Shown: positions 1-8,999, counted from the stretch's first letter. The stretch: DNA of 64,000 bases from an uncultured Bellilinea sp. (GCA_938040735.1 CALHYE010000007.1:1-64000); one strand, 5' to 3'. Program-made: numbers and translations. The notes: generated by a model not told the origin, from the letters alone.

Positions 1-258
1 CACAATCCAATCCGGTTGAAAGTCAAGCATGCGTTGGGCGCCGATTTTCACCGTTTCTAAATCCGGATCGGGCAAGACTTGATCGAATAGTTCGACCTGC
101 ATACCCGTGTTTTTCAACTGATCCACGACCTGTTTCACCAGTCCCAGACGATTCAGGGTCATATCCGAAACAATCATCACCCTTGAACCGGTCAGCGAAG
201 CAAGATGAGACAGGGCATCATCACCAAACACAATCAGGGGAGAAGAGAAATACCACAT
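1..258 (-). CDS. Iron-containing alcohol dehydrogenase, N-terminal part (cut by window edge)
   Basis: Not a complete gene: 86 codons run off the left edge. The protein begins MWYFSSPLIVFGDDAL, the typical opening of group III (Fe-dependent) alcohol dehydrogenases. It continues with a nucleotide-binding beta strand (SRVMIVSDMTL) and the usual V-K-Q-V-V-D-Q-L-K helix. Members reduce aldehydes or ketones with NAD(P)H in the cytoplasm. The metal-ligand region lies outside the window, so the exact substrate cannot be judged. The ATG at 256-258 is preceded on the minus strand by an AGAAGGGA ribosome-binding site. The next gene on the right is divergent. Confidence 0.85.
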   Translation of the reverse strand, partial: MWYFSSPLIVFGDDALSHLASLTGSRVMIVSDMTLNRLGLVKQVVDQLKNTGMQVELFDQVLPDPDLETVKIGAQRMLDFQPDWIV

Positions 259-360
259 AATAACCGATCCCTTCTTTTTTTCGAGAGATTTTTATTAATA
301 ATACTTACGAATGATTGGTTGTGCCAGATTATTTATAAGAAAGTTATAAAACAATAATTG

Positions 361-389
361 TTGATTATTTCGATGAAATTATGGATAAT
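361..389 (+). promoter_or_regulatory. Sigma-70-like promoter for the secreted protein gene
   Basis: TTGATT at 361-366 and GATAAT at 384-389 are separated by 17 bases. The expected start is near 396, giving a short leader that ends in the AAGGAGA ribosome-binding site at 424-430. Confidence 0.55.
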
Positions 390-434
390 AAACCTAGTGG
401 TGGAGTATTCAATTTAATTTAATAAGGAGAAACA

Positions 435-1595
435 ATGGTCAAAATTTGGAAATTTTTCACGGCCTCAATCCTGATTGCGTTGCTTGCGATCCTTTTATTG
501 CAATATCCAAACCGCTTTGCTCAGGCAAGCGAGGGCGGATCGCAATCGGGCATCGTACTGGTAAAAAAGTCCGCAGTTACCACTTTTGATCGGCAATGGA
601 ATTGGACCATCATCAAAATCGGTGATCAAACATCCCTGACATTAGCCCCAGGGCAGTTATTCCCAGTCAACTATGCCGTTACCGTTCAAGCGGTTGCGGT
701 TGATAGCAACTGGAAAGTCACTGGCCAAATTTCTTTTCAAAATACTTCTTCACAACCAGCCACAATAACTGCTGTGACGGACGTAATCAGTGGCGGTATC
801 ACTGCCGATGTAGATTGCGGTATCTCTTTCCCCTTCACGCTTCCAGCGGGGTTTACAAAAGTCTGCACCTATCAAGCTTCTTTGCCCGATGGAAGTAGCC
901 GCACCAACACCGCCACAGTCGAAACCGACGGAACGGTCCCCGGCGGCTCAACCACCATCCCATTTTCCTTTGGAAATCCCACGAGCGAGATGGATGAATG
1001 TGTTACTGTTGAAGATGACCAGTTTGGATCGTTGGGTACAATCTGCGCCGGAGATTCACCCAAGAAATTCAACTACTCCATGAATGTCGGCGGTGTTGAT
1101 CAATGCGGTACATACCAGTTCATTAATGTCGCTTCCTTCATTACCAATGACAGCGGCACAAAAGGCAGCGCAAAATATGTGGTCAACTTCGATATCCCTT
1201 GCGCTGGTGGCTGCACCCTCACCCCTGGCTATTGGAAAACACACTCAAAGTACGGCCCAGCCCCCTATGATTCAACCTGGGCTTTACTGGGAGAGGATAA
1301 TCTTTTCTTCTGGAGCGGTAAAACCAACTATCAAGTATTGTGGACTTCGCCTTCTGGCGGAAATGCCTATTACATTCTCGCGCATGCCTATCTCGCCGCA
1401 AAATTGAACATCCTTAACGGCGCTTCCACTACCTCCAGCGTTGATGCTGCATTATTCTACGCTGAATCCTTTTTCAACACATATACCCCTTCCTCTACTC
1501 TTAGCCGAACGGTTCGCAATGCAACCATCCAGCAGGCAGAAGTACTTGACAACTACAACAACGGCGTAATCGGACCGGGTCATTGCAGCCAATAA
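435..1595 (+). CDS. Secreted protein with C-terminal CTLTPGYWKTH domain
   Basis: 386 aa. Residues 1-32 form a signal peptide (basic start, long Leu/Ile/Ala core, AQA-S as likely cleavage site). Residues about 40-250 look like two beta-sandwich repeats rich in Thr, Val and Asn, each with paired cysteines, similar in style to DUF11/Ig-like surface domains. From about residue 255 a distinct module starts with CTLTPGYWKTHS. It is rich in aromatic residues and ends with a Cys four residues before the stop or closer. I recognise this module from secreted proteins of several phyla, but its function is not known to me. There is no sortase motif or C-terminal membrane anchor, so the protein is probably released or bound non-covalently. 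It has its own promoter and terminator and stands alone. Confidence 0.8.
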   Translation: MVKIWKFFTASILIALLAILLLQYPNRFAQASEGGSQSGIVLVKKSAVTTFDRQWNWTIIKIGDQTSLTLAPGQLFPVNYAVTVQAVAVDSNWKVTGQISFQNTSSQPATITAVTDVISGGITADVDCGISFPFTLPAGFTKVCTYQASLPDGSSRTNTATVETDGTVPGGSTTIPFSFGNPTSEMDECVTVEDDQFGSLGTICAGDSPKKFNYSMNVGGVDQCGTYQFINVASFITNDSGTKGSAKYVVNFDIPCAGGCTLTPGYWKTHSKYGPAPYDSTWALLGEDNLFFWSGKTNYQVLWTSPSGGNAYYILAHAYLAAKLNILNGASTTSSVDAALFYAESFFNTYTPSSTLSRTVRNATIQQAEVLDNYNNGVIGPGHCSQ

Positions 1596-1616
1596 AATCA
1601 AATTCTTTTCTTCAAC

Positions 1617-1657
1617 AAGAGGCTCTAGAATAGTTCTCCGGAGCCTCTTTGTTTTTA
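1617..1657 (+). terminator. Rho-independent terminator
   Basis: Nine-base perfect stem AAGAGGCTC (1617-1625) with GAGCCTCTT (1641-1649), followed by a T-rich tail on the plus strand. It ends the secreted-protein transcript. The minus-strand side has no clear T run. Confidence 0.75.
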
Positions 1658-2062
1658 TACAGGGAATTCTGTGGGTATCCGGGTGCAGGATTCCACCAAT
1701 TCTTTGGCTGCGCGCACATTTTTCATCACCATTGCCATATTTCCGGTTAGTTTTAATTGTCCCGTCATCATGGCCTGCATCGGATCGAGCTGCTTGGTCA
1801 TCACCTTCTTCCAGGTGGTTATCGGTCCTCTTAGTTGAAATGCCGGTTTGATTTCATCAACCTTATCTACCTTGAAGGCTTTTCTACACTCCCCGTGCCA
1901 CAAATCCATATAGAGGACAGCCGTTTCCGCATTTGTTCCATCCGGCTCAATGATGAAATAAAAATCCCCCTCCCAGTTTTTTGCTGCTTCTTTGTAGGAT
2001 TGGCTTTGATTTAAGTCTTCCATCATTGCCTTAATCCATTCATCCGTAGGAAAACGAATCAT
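1655..2062 (-). CDS. SCP2 sterol-binding domain protein
   Basis: 135 aa, a single SCP2-type domain covering almost the whole chain. Typical features are the D-Y-x-x-Y-like strand (GDFYFIIEPDG), the AFQLRGPITTWKKV segment, and the end pattern QAMMTGQLKLTGNMAMVMKN, which in this family closes the hydrophobic tunnel. Such small cytoplasmic proteins bind lipids or other hydrophobic ligands, and the ligand here is unknown. The ATG at 2062 follows a strong TTGGAGGTGAG ribosome-binding site. No functional link to its neighbours is visible. The 235-base gap on its 5' side holds a TATAAT-like -10 about 35 bases before the start and nothing else I can name. Confidence 0.85.
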   Translation of the reverse strand: MIRFPTDEWIKAMMEDLNQSQSYKEAAKNWEGDFYFIIEPDGTNAETAVLYMDLWHGECRKAFKVDKVDEIKPAFQLRGPITTWKKVMTKQLDPMQAMMTGQLKLTGNMAMVMKNVRAAKELVESCTRIPTEFPV

Positions 2063-2297
2063 ACACTCACCTCCAAAAAATAAAATTATTGGTAAAAATT
2101 ATAACTTCAAATGCCCGCACAGAAAATGTGGAGTAAAAATATCAATCAGCGCATTCCGCACCATTGCATGGGCTGATAATTTAAGAAACCTTCCTCTAGT
2201 GGATTAGCCCTGCCTTTTTCATCCTACCTTTATGCAACTTGCAAGGTTGCGCCAAAAATACTTAACACCCTTCAAAACAATATCTAAAAAAGATGAT

Positions 2298-3572
2298 TCA
2301 AACCCGGTGATTGATGCCATAAATTTCAGTTAACAAAGCCCGAAGATGCATTTCCAGTACCGAATAGGAATAATGCTTGCGCGCCACCCGATAATTGACC
2401 CGGCTTATCTCCTCAACAAATTCAGCGTCTTGCAAAGCGCGCTGCGCAAGACGGATGGACTGCTCGGTGATGAAACCATCAAACTCGATGACCTGAAAGC
2501 CTTTGGGTTTGATGTCAATTTCATAGATGGAATAGCGATTAACCACAATCGGGCGACCAAAGTAAATGGCTTCCAGAAACGCATTACCAAACCCTTCGAT
2601 TTCAGAAGGATAGGTAACCAAATCCGCGTGAGGATACACGTCATAAAGCGTATAAATTTTTCGCCCATCGGGTGTTTGACCACGTTTTTCTTGAATAATA
2701 TCCGAGACGAACAAAGTGTTGACTCCCATCCGCCTCGCATAATCTCTTACGCGATGCTCGTACTCTCTACCCTCATCTCCGGCAGCGTGTGAAATCACCA
2801 GACGAGCAGGTATTTCCAATCGCGAAACTAACTCAATGGCATGCTCAATCCCCTTGCGCTGAACTACTCGGGTTGGTTGGAGGATTAATTTTTCATTCTT
2901 TGCCAGGCCTAAATCTTCTTTTAAAGTTTGGGCATACTCATCCAGCGGCGGCGGAGGAGTTTCAAAATCCATCACATTCGGCACAATTCGACTGGAGACG
3001 CCCGTCCTTAAGCTCAATTGTTGCCCGGCAACCGAATTAATGACCACATGTTTTACACTGGGAAAAGCCGGCGGGAAAGCCATCGTCAGATAATCCCAGA
3101 CACAATTCACAAGGAAACGCTTGCGTTCCCAATACATATCGTGGTGATGGGCAATTACCGGAAATCCGGTTTCGGCTATGAATTCCGAAATTGCCATACC
3201 CAACGGAATGTTAACCGGAATCGAAAGCGCATTTTCTGATACTAACAAATCAATATCAAATTGTTTGACAAATTTTTGGAGGTGTTCTTTAAAATACGCT
3301 TTATATTCTTGAATTTGCCGGGTCAACCTTGGAGAGCGGATGGTTTGATTGAAGGCTTCCTCGTGTAAAGTTTCCATCTCTGGGTGATGGAAAAACAAAT
3401 TGGGAACCACATAACTTACCTCTGCTGGCCGGTCACACACGCCGGCAAAATAAAAACAGGTATGTCCCATTTTCTCAAAGACAGCAGCCCATTTTTCAGT
3501 CTCAAGGCTGACTCCATCCGTTCCGGCAAACCGCGTGGAAACAAAACCTATTTTCAAAGAAGAGTTTTTCAA
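2298..3572 (-). CDS. GT4 glycosyltransferase, candidate mannosylglucosylglycerate synthase
   Basis: 424 aa, GT-B fold. The N-terminal half opens IGFVSTRFAGTDGVSLETEKW and has the HHHDMYWER segment. The C-terminal half carries the donor-site pattern of GT4 enzymes (EGFGNAFLEAI, E-x7-E, near residue 335) and the VQRKGIEHAIEL loop. The DGVSLE-type start is, from memory, shared with enzymes that mannosylate glucosylglycerate, and position as last gene of a glucosylglycerate operon agrees. The exact acceptor is inference. Start is a TTG (3570-3572) with GGAG nine bases upstream, 16 bases after the stop of the phosphorylase gene. An alternative is a generic trehalose/sucrose-type GT4. Confidence 0.75.
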   Translation of the reverse strand: MKNSSLKIGFVSTRFAGTDGVSLETEKWAAVFEKMGHTCFYFAGVCDRPAEVSYVVPNLFFHHPEMETLHEEAFNQTIRSPRLTRQIQEYKAYFKEHLQKFVKQFDIDLLVSENALSIPVNIPLGMAISEFIAETGFPVIAHHHDMYWERKRFLVNCVWDYLTMAFPPAFPSVKHVVINSVAGQQLSLRTGVSSRIVPNVMDFETPPPPLDEYAQTLKEDLGLAKNEKLILQPTRVVQRKGIEHAIELVSRLEIPARLVISHAAGDEGREYEHRVRDYARRMGVNTLFVSDIIQEKRGQTPDGRKIYTLYDVYPHADLVTYPSEIEGFGNAFLEAIYFGRPIVVNRYSIYEIDIKPKGFQVIEFDGFITEQSIRLAQRALQDAEFVEEISRVNYRVARKHYSYSVLEMHLRALLTEIYGINHRV

Positions 3573-3588
3573 AGAGAGATACTCCTTC

Positions 3589-5325
3589 CTATCCAGTACT
3601 TTTAATCAGCCATCGGTGTTGATAGGGCGAAAGCCGGACAACCTGTTTGAACTCTTCCTCACTGGCGGAGAGCAAATCCTTCCACGGGTTCGCTGCATCC
3701 GGCAATTTAACCATCATCTTATCTTTGGAAAAATTATGCACGCAGAACACATCCCGTTTGAAGTGAGGGTCAAAGCGCAACAAGCCAAAAATTCGCTCAT
3801 CCTCAAAAATGACTTGTTGATCGGCAAGCGGATGAAACGCCGCTTCTTTCCGTCTGACAGCCAGCATTCGGTTTAAGCCGCTCCAGATTTTTGCCCGCCG
3901 GCTAGTTGGGTTCTGAATTTCATTGAGGACTTCCTCAGCGGCGAGTTTTTGTCGGTTGATGGTACGGTTTGCACCGGTCAGGTTAACTCCTTCCCTCCAA
4001 CCGCGAGAACCAATCATCGAATGCACATAAATCGCCGGTAAACCTTTTAGCGAGAACAGCACAGAATGAGCGGTGAGAAAACGGGCAACCATCTCCGCCT
4101 CGGTGAGCGGAAATTCAACAGAATTCATTGCATCATAATAATTCACATTCAATTCGTAGGGAGAACGGCTTCCATCCGGGTTTACTTTATAACTCACCAG
4201 CCCCCCGAATTGTTGAATGTTTGTAACCAGTTGATCAATCTCCCAATCGCTCAAGATTCCCCGAACCGGATTGACTCCAACGCCGTCGTGTGAAGCCAGA
4301 AAGTTAAGAAAGGCTGTTTGATTGGAGGGAGTTCGGAGTTCACTCGCCCAATGGTTGAGATGTCGGGTATTTTGGGTTTGAACGGTGTGGAGGATCAAGG
4401 GGGGTAGAGCAAAATTGTAAACAAGGTGGGCTTCATTCGTGCCATTGCCAAAGTACGAAATGTTCTCGTGATGGGGAACATTGGTTTCGGTAATCATCCG
4501 TACATAGGGGGCAACTTCATCCAAGAGACATCGCCAAAACTGGATGATCCAATGAGTTTGTGGCAGATGAATACAGGTAGTTCCAATTTCTTTCCACAAG
4601 TAAGCAATCGCATCCAGGCGGATAAACTGCGCCCCATAGCAGACATAATCCAAAAGCGCTTCGGTCATTTTTTGAAAGACCTTGGGGTTAGCATAATTCA
4701 AATCCGCCTGATCGGCGCTAAAGGTCGTCCAAACATGGACTTTGCCCTCTTTTGTTTGAAACTCCGTGAGGAGAGGTAAAGCCCGCGGGCGAACCACCCA
4801 TTTCAAACGTTCATCATTTGGATCGGCCGTAATGTAAAAGCCCTTAAATTGTGGATCTCCAGAGAGAAATCCCCGAAACCATTCATGGCTGACCGAAGTG
4901 TGATTGACCACCGCGTCAAACATCAGCCGAAAGTTTTTAGAAAGGGCTTTGATATCCTGCCAATCTCCAAAATCCCGGTGGACGGCTAAATAATCTGCAA
5001 CGGAAAAACCATCATCGGATGTGAATGGGAAAAACGGTAGAATATGAATGGTTGAGATGCCCGGGTAAAATAAACGCAGGGCTACCTCCCCCAAAGTTTG
5101 CAGCGGTTTTTCACCTTCGCGGCGGAATTGATCGGCGTAGGCGATCAAAACCACATCCGATTGATCGAGCGGTAAGGGCTGCGTTTGAGCCGCTAAAAAT
5201 TGCCGCGTATCTTCCCCTTTTTTGAGAATTTGCTCAAAACAATCCCAGTCTGTGTTTTCTTGATAGATTAATTGAAAGAGTTCTTTTAGTTTTGCCTGAG
5301 TTGTTTCAGTCAATGAGTTGATCAT
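3589..5325 (-). CDS. GH13_18 phosphorylase, likely glucosylglycerate phosphorylase
   Basis: 578 aa, complete GH13 (beta/alpha)8 barrel of the sucrose-phosphorylase subfamily. Visible: STIHILPFFPFTSDDGFSV (strand 2 region), DAVVNHTS (region I), the nucleophile strand FIRLDAIAYLWK with its Asp, the acid/base strand MITETNV with its Glu, and NFLASHDGVG with the transition-state Asp. The stretch SRGWREGVNLTGANRTINRQ is typical of the glucosylglycerate phosphorylase branch rather than true sucrose phosphorylases. The reaction would be glucosylglycerate + phosphate giving alpha-glucose-1-phosphate + glycerate. The start ATG overlaps the stop of the phosphatase gene (ATGA), so translation is probably coupled. 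Sucrose or glucosylglycerol as substrate cannot be excluded from sequence alone. Confidence 0.85.
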   Translation of the reverse strand: MINSLTETTQAKLKELFQLIYQENTDWDCFEQILKKGEDTRQFLAAQTQPLPLDQSDVVLIAYADQFRREGEKPLQTLGEVALRLFYPGISTIHILPFFPFTSDDGFSVADYLAVHRDFGDWQDIKALSKNFRLMFDAVVNHTSVSHEWFRGFLSGDPQFKGFYITADPNDERLKWVVRPRALPLLTEFQTKEGKVHVWTTFSADQADLNYANPKVFQKMTEALLDYVCYGAQFIRLDAIAYLWKEIGTTCIHLPQTHWIIQFWRCLLDEVAPYVRMITETNVPHHENISYFGNGTNEAHLVYNFALPPLILHTVQTQNTRHLNHWASELRTPSNQTAFLNFLASHDGVGVNPVRGILSDWEIDQLVTNIQQFGGLVSYKVNPDGSRSPYELNVNYYDAMNSVEFPLTEAEMVARFLTAHSVLFSLKGLPAIYVHSMIGSRGWREGVNLTGANRTINRQKLAAEEVLNEIQNPTSRRAKIWSGLNRMLAVRRKEAAFHPLADQQVIFEDERIFGLLRFDPHFKRDVFCVHNFSKDKMMVKLPDAANPWKDLLSASEEEFKQVVRLSPYQHRWLIKSTG

Positions 5326-5909
5326 TTTTCTCTTCCATTCAAATCGGGTGGCCAGATCACAATGGAAGGCTCGGCATTATCCGGAATCAGCTCGAACGCT
5401 TTTGAAAGCGATATTCCCCGGGATGCAGTAATGAGCGTTGCGATAGCCAAACCATGCGAAACAATCAACACCCGTTCGCCCGGATGGCGGGAAGTAATTT
5501 CATCCACGCAGGATTTTACCCTTTCGGCAACTTCCTTGAGACTTTCGCCGCCCGGCGGACGACTTTCGAGCGGGTTTTCCAACCGATTTTCAAAAAAATT
5601 TGCGTATCGCTGACGGATTACATCGAATAATTGTCCTTCCCATTCCCCTTGATTAATTTCCCGCAAGCGCGGATCAACTCTTACCTCCCTGTCTCCCGCC
5701 AAAATTTTGGCAGTAGATAAGGCCCGCTGCAAATCGCTCGAATAAACCGCAGCAAAGTTCACATTTCTTAATTTTTCCGCTAATTCATGGGCTTGTCTGA
5801 TGCCAAATTCGTTCAGGGGCATGTCAGCCTGACCCTGATAGCGTCCTTCTACATTCCAATCCGTTTGACCATGCCTCACCAACCATAATTCCGTTCTACC
5901 ATTTGACAT
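5322..5909 (-). CDS. Histidine phosphatase, likely glucosyl-3-phosphoglycerate phosphatase
   Basis: 195 aa, a phosphoglycerate-mutase-like fold. The RHG motif (LVRHGQTDWN, residues about 10-18) holds the catalytic His. Further hallmarks are the YSSDLQRALSTA arginine/serine motif, LREINQGEWEG with the proton-donor Glu, and VLIVSHG with the second His. Family members include the mycobacterial GpgP that removes the phosphate of glucosyl-3-phosphoglycerate. Position between a GpgS-type synthase (6 bases upstream) and the phosphorylase (4-base overlap) makes that role likely here. The family is broad, so the assignment depends on context. The ATG follows a GAGGTAAG ribosome-binding site. Confidence 0.85.
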   Translation of the reverse strand: MSNGRTELWLVRHGQTDWNVEGRYQGQADMPLNEFGIRQAHELAEKLRNVNFAAVYSSDLQRALSTAKILAGDREVRVDPRLREINQGEWEGQLFDVIRQRYANFFENRLENPLESRPPGGESLKEVAERVKSCVDEITSRHPGERVLIVSHGLAIATLITASRGISLSKAFELIPDNAEPSIVIWPPDLNGREK

Positions 5910-5915
5910 AAAACC

Positions 5916-7751
5916 TTACCTCGCTATTTCTGTTTCTTTTTTGGGGTAAAACCTGGCTCGATATTCAGGCAAGTTAATCATCGGTGGGCGATCCTGTTCG
6001 ATAATTTCCTTGACTTCCAAATAGTAATTGCCGCTTTCGTATTGGACAATTTTCATGGATCGGTTAATGTCTTCAAACAAGGGCTGCTTAAAGCGAGCCT
6101 CCAGTTTCTTCAATAACGCCTGAATAATCACAAACGACATTTTGCTCAATGCCGTCAGGCTTTGATTGTGATGAATCCGCTCCAGCAAATCTACTTGGGC
6201 AATTGCGGCTAAACCATATTTTTCAAATACGTCAATCAATAAACCGGTCTCTACGCCGTATCCGGTGAAAAAAGTCAGGTTTTCCAGTACCTTTCGCCTA
6301 CCACCGTATTCTCCAGAAAGCGGTTGTATCACACCCGAAAGTTCAGGATAAAACAAATTGATCAATGGTCTGGCAGTCAGTTCCGTTACCCTTCCCCCGC
6401 CAGTTGATTGAACTCTCCGGCCGGTTTTCAGCGGTCTTTGATAAAACCCTTTCACAAAATGAATGTTTTTATTCAATAACAATGGCCCAACTACCCCATA
6501 AACAAACCGCGGATGGATGTTCACGATGTCCGAATCGATCCAAATAACGATATCGCCGCTGGTCACATATAAACTCTTCCACAGAGCTTCCCCTTTTCCT
6601 TCTCTGGCTCCATATTGCGGCATGACCTGTTGATGAATGTAAACCGGTATTCCAAAGGACTCGGCAATTTCTCTGGTTCGGTCAGTGGAATTTGAGTCCA
6701 TCAGGATAATTTCATCTAGAAGGGGATGTTTTTCGACAAGCGCTTTCTGAATTGTGCCGATCACATTCCCCACCGTTTCTTCCTCATTCAAGGAAGGCAA
6801 TGCAAGACTGATGGTCATACCTTGTTCTTCTTTTAAGCGCACCAGATTGGCAATATCATCAAACTCGCTGGCGTGAAAGGTATTTTCAGCGAACCATTTG
6901 TCCACCAGAATGGAGATGGCTTTAGAACCAATGGTTTCTTTTTTCCAATCATCTTCGCGGCGCGGAATTTCCTGTTGCGACTTAACCACGACAACATCCC
7001 GCCCGGTCTCTTCCAGCAATTGATCGGCTACCTTTCCTAAACTTTCTTTGCGCTCGACACCCGCTTCGGCAATGCCCACAATGGTAATATCGGATTGACG
7101 GGAAAGTTCCAAAATGTCCTGATAAGGATCGGTGGATGCTTTTCGTTGATAATTAACCTCAGGCAAACTGGGTAAAATCCGTGAAATACCTAACAAAGGC
7201 GCTTCGACTGCTTCAGCGCTGGTTTCCGGTAAAAACAGATGGATGGCGTTCAGCTCCGATCGCTGCATAGCGAGGGCTAACCGGAGGGACAATTGCGCAT
7301 GCGGTCCGCCGCGCAGTGGAATGCCAATTTTGGGTTGTTGCTTTGTGAAGTTTCCATGAATAATGGCTACGTTGGCATTGATGCGTTTGATCCCGTCCGT
7401 CAAATTAGGCTGATCTCTGGGAAGCAATGACCAATCGAATATCACCAAATCCGTTCGATGATCTTGGAGATACGAGTTGATGCCATCCCAAAGATCATAG
7501 GCGACACTCACCGCAACCTGAGCATCAAGGTGGTGAGAGTGGAGATAGTCATACAGACATTTTCGCAATTTTCTTGCCCTTGCATTCCCCGCCGAAAGGG
7601 ACAGCGATGGATCAACATCAACAACACCCAAAAAAGTTAGTGTGGTTTCATTCAGCAAATTGCAGAAATTGATAATATTTTTGTGAATCGATTCTTTGAA
7701 AACCGGCACGACCAGTCGTCTAAATGGACGGAAAATTCTTTGAGAAAACAT
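5916..7751 (-). CDS. gpgS: Glucosyl-3-phosphoglycerate synthase fused to two UspA-like domains
   Basis: 611 aa, about twice the length of a stand-alone GpgS. Residues about 10-133 and 140-257 look like two universal-stress (alpha/beta) domains, recognised by the IGIPLRGGPHAQLSLRLA and DITIVGIAEAG patterns. A linker with WFAENTFHASEF leads into a GT81/GT2-like GT-A domain (about 280-590). That domain has LPSLNEEETVG, the metal-binding WIDSDI, GGGRVTELTARPL and QPLSGEYGGRR, all typical of GpgS. It should transfer glucose from an NDP-glucose to 3-phosphoglycerate. The UspA half may sense ATP or stress, which is inference. It sits 9 bases after the upstream GT4 gene and has a GAGGTGAG ribosome-binding site. 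Confidence 0.85.
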   Translation of the reverse strand: MFSQRIFRPFRRLVVPVFKESIHKNIINFCNLLNETTLTFLGVVDVDPSLSLSAGNARARKLRKCLYDYLHSHHLDAQVAVSVAYDLWDGINSYLQDHRTDLVIFDWSLLPRDQPNLTDGIKRINANVAIIHGNFTKQQPKIGIPLRGGPHAQLSLRLALAMQRSELNAIHLFLPETSAEAVEAPLLGISRILPSLPEVNYQRKASTDPYQDILELSRQSDITIVGIAEAGVERKESLGKVADQLLEETGRDVVVVKSQQEIPRREDDWKKETIGSKAISILVDKWFAENTFHASEFDDIANLVRLKEEQGMTISLALPSLNEEETVGNVIGTIQKALVEKHPLLDEIILMDSNSTDRTREIAESFGIPVYIHQQVMPQYGAREGKGEALWKSLYVTSGDIVIWIDSDIVNIHPRFVYGVVGPLLLNKNIHFVKGFYQRPLKTGRRVQSTGGGRVTELTARPLINLFYPELSGVIQPLSGEYGGRRKVLENLTFFTGYGVETGLLIDVFEKYGLAAIAQVDLLERIHHNQSLTALSKMSFVIIQALLKKLEARFKQPLFEDINRSMKIVQYESGNYYLEVKEIIEQDRPPMINLPEYRARFYPKKETEIAR

Positions 7752-7760
7752 GAACTCACC

Positions 7761-8999
7761 TCATTCATAATTTTCGAGAACGTCTCGGATCAAAGGCGCA
7801 ATTTTATGGGTATAAATTGCCTCCCAGGTAAATTCCTTTTTTACCTTAGCCCGGAAGGAATACAGCGGGTCATTGGTTATTTTTTCAATGATCTTTTCAG
7901 CCACAACTTCTGGGGAGTCTTTCAACGAAAACAAATTGGCATAACCATCCGCCAAAGCTCGCAACGGAGCAATATCGCTGCAAAACATCAACAATCGACT
8001 CAAACCGGCTTCCAACACGGGTATGCCAAACCCCTCTTCTTTGCTGGTCAACAACAAAACATCTGCCATGCGATAAAAAGAACCTATCCACTCTTCTGAA
8101 ATGCCTTTTGGGAAATATTCAGCCAGAAAGAACGCCTGATTCTCCAGATCAAGAATCCTTCTTAGCTCTATCAACTCCCTCAGGTACTGTTCATTGGTGG
8201 GATTATGGGCGCCAATCGGCCCGGTTACCACCAACTTCACACGGGGGAATTTGTGTTTAAGGTGCGCGATGATCCGCAGCGCCATTTCAAGGTTTTTTCT
8301 ACGCGTAACCCGAATCGGCATCAAGACAAACGGTTCGGCCGAAAGGAAATGATACTGATTAACAAATTGATACAAATCATCCGTCAATCCAATCAAGTTT
8401 TTCTGATTGATTCCCGCCGGAATGACGTAGACTTTCTCCTGTACAATACCGGTTAATCGCACCATTTCTTGTTTTCGGGCTTCAGAAACCACCACGTGGG
8501 TTACACCTTCCCAGGCAGTTTTGCACAAATTCCATGGGTAAGCCGAATACAACTCACCAGTATACTGGCTAGCCGTCCACGCAAAATCATGATGCCACAA
8601 AATAACCGAAAATTTTTCCTTTCGGGATAAAACCAAACGATAAAGAGCGGCTGTCAAAGCCAGATTTTTATGCTGAGAAGCAACATTGTGAGCGATCAAC
8701 AATCGCGTATCGGCAAGCGCCTTCTCCAACCAAATAAAAATTTGGTCAACCACCTCTTCAAAAAGTGAGGGGATCTGACCGCCGTCAAGGGTTCTTTTTA
8801 ATTCGAGAATTTGAGGATTTCGCGAATCCAGCAGAGGGAAAGTCTTCACATCAATGTGAGGATGCCACTGTTCTCCCCTGCCGCATAAGATTTCAACTTC
8901 GTAGCCAAAATTGGACAGACATTCAGCCTGGCTGGCCATCACATTTTCTACGCCACCTACCACCGGTGGAGCAGAATAATGTAAAAATGCAACTTTCAT
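7761..8999 (-). CDS. GT4 family glycosyltransferase, first gene of the solute operon
   Basis: 412 aa, GT-B fold. The N-terminus has the acceptor-domain glycine loop APPVVGGVENVM. The C-terminal half has VTRRKNLEMALR, the LLLTSKEEGFGIPVLEAG donor motif (E-x7-E), and GYANLFS near the end. It lacks a signal peptide and membrane helices, so it acts in the cytoplasm. As first gene of a five-gene minus-strand run it may add the mannose of mannosylglucosyl-3-phosphoglycerate or extend the solute further; the donor is not readable from sequence. Start ATG with GGGAGAAAGG just upstream. The divergent region 9000-9163 contains a minus-strand TACAAT about 50 bases before the start but no convincing -35. 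Confidence 0.75.
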   Translation of the reverse strand: MKVAFLHYSAPPVVGGVENVMASQAECLSNFGYEVEILCGRGEQWHPHIDVKTFPLLDSRNPQILELKRTLDGGQIPSLFEEVVDQIFIWLEKALADTRLLIAHNVASQHKNLALTAALYRLVLSRKEKFSVILWHHDFAWTASQYTGELYSAYPWNLCKTAWEGVTHVVVSEARKQEMVRLTGIVQEKVYVIPAGINQKNLIGLTDDLYQFVNQYHFLSAEPFVLMPIRVTRRKNLEMALRIIAHLKHKFPRVKLVVTGPIGAHNPTNEQYLRELIELRRILDLENQAFFLAEYFPKGISEEWIGSFYRMADVLLLTSKEEGFGIPVLEAGLSRLLMFCSDIAPLRALADGYANLFSLKDSPEVVAEKIIEKITNDPLYSFRAKVKKEFTWEAIYTHKIAPLIRDVLENYE

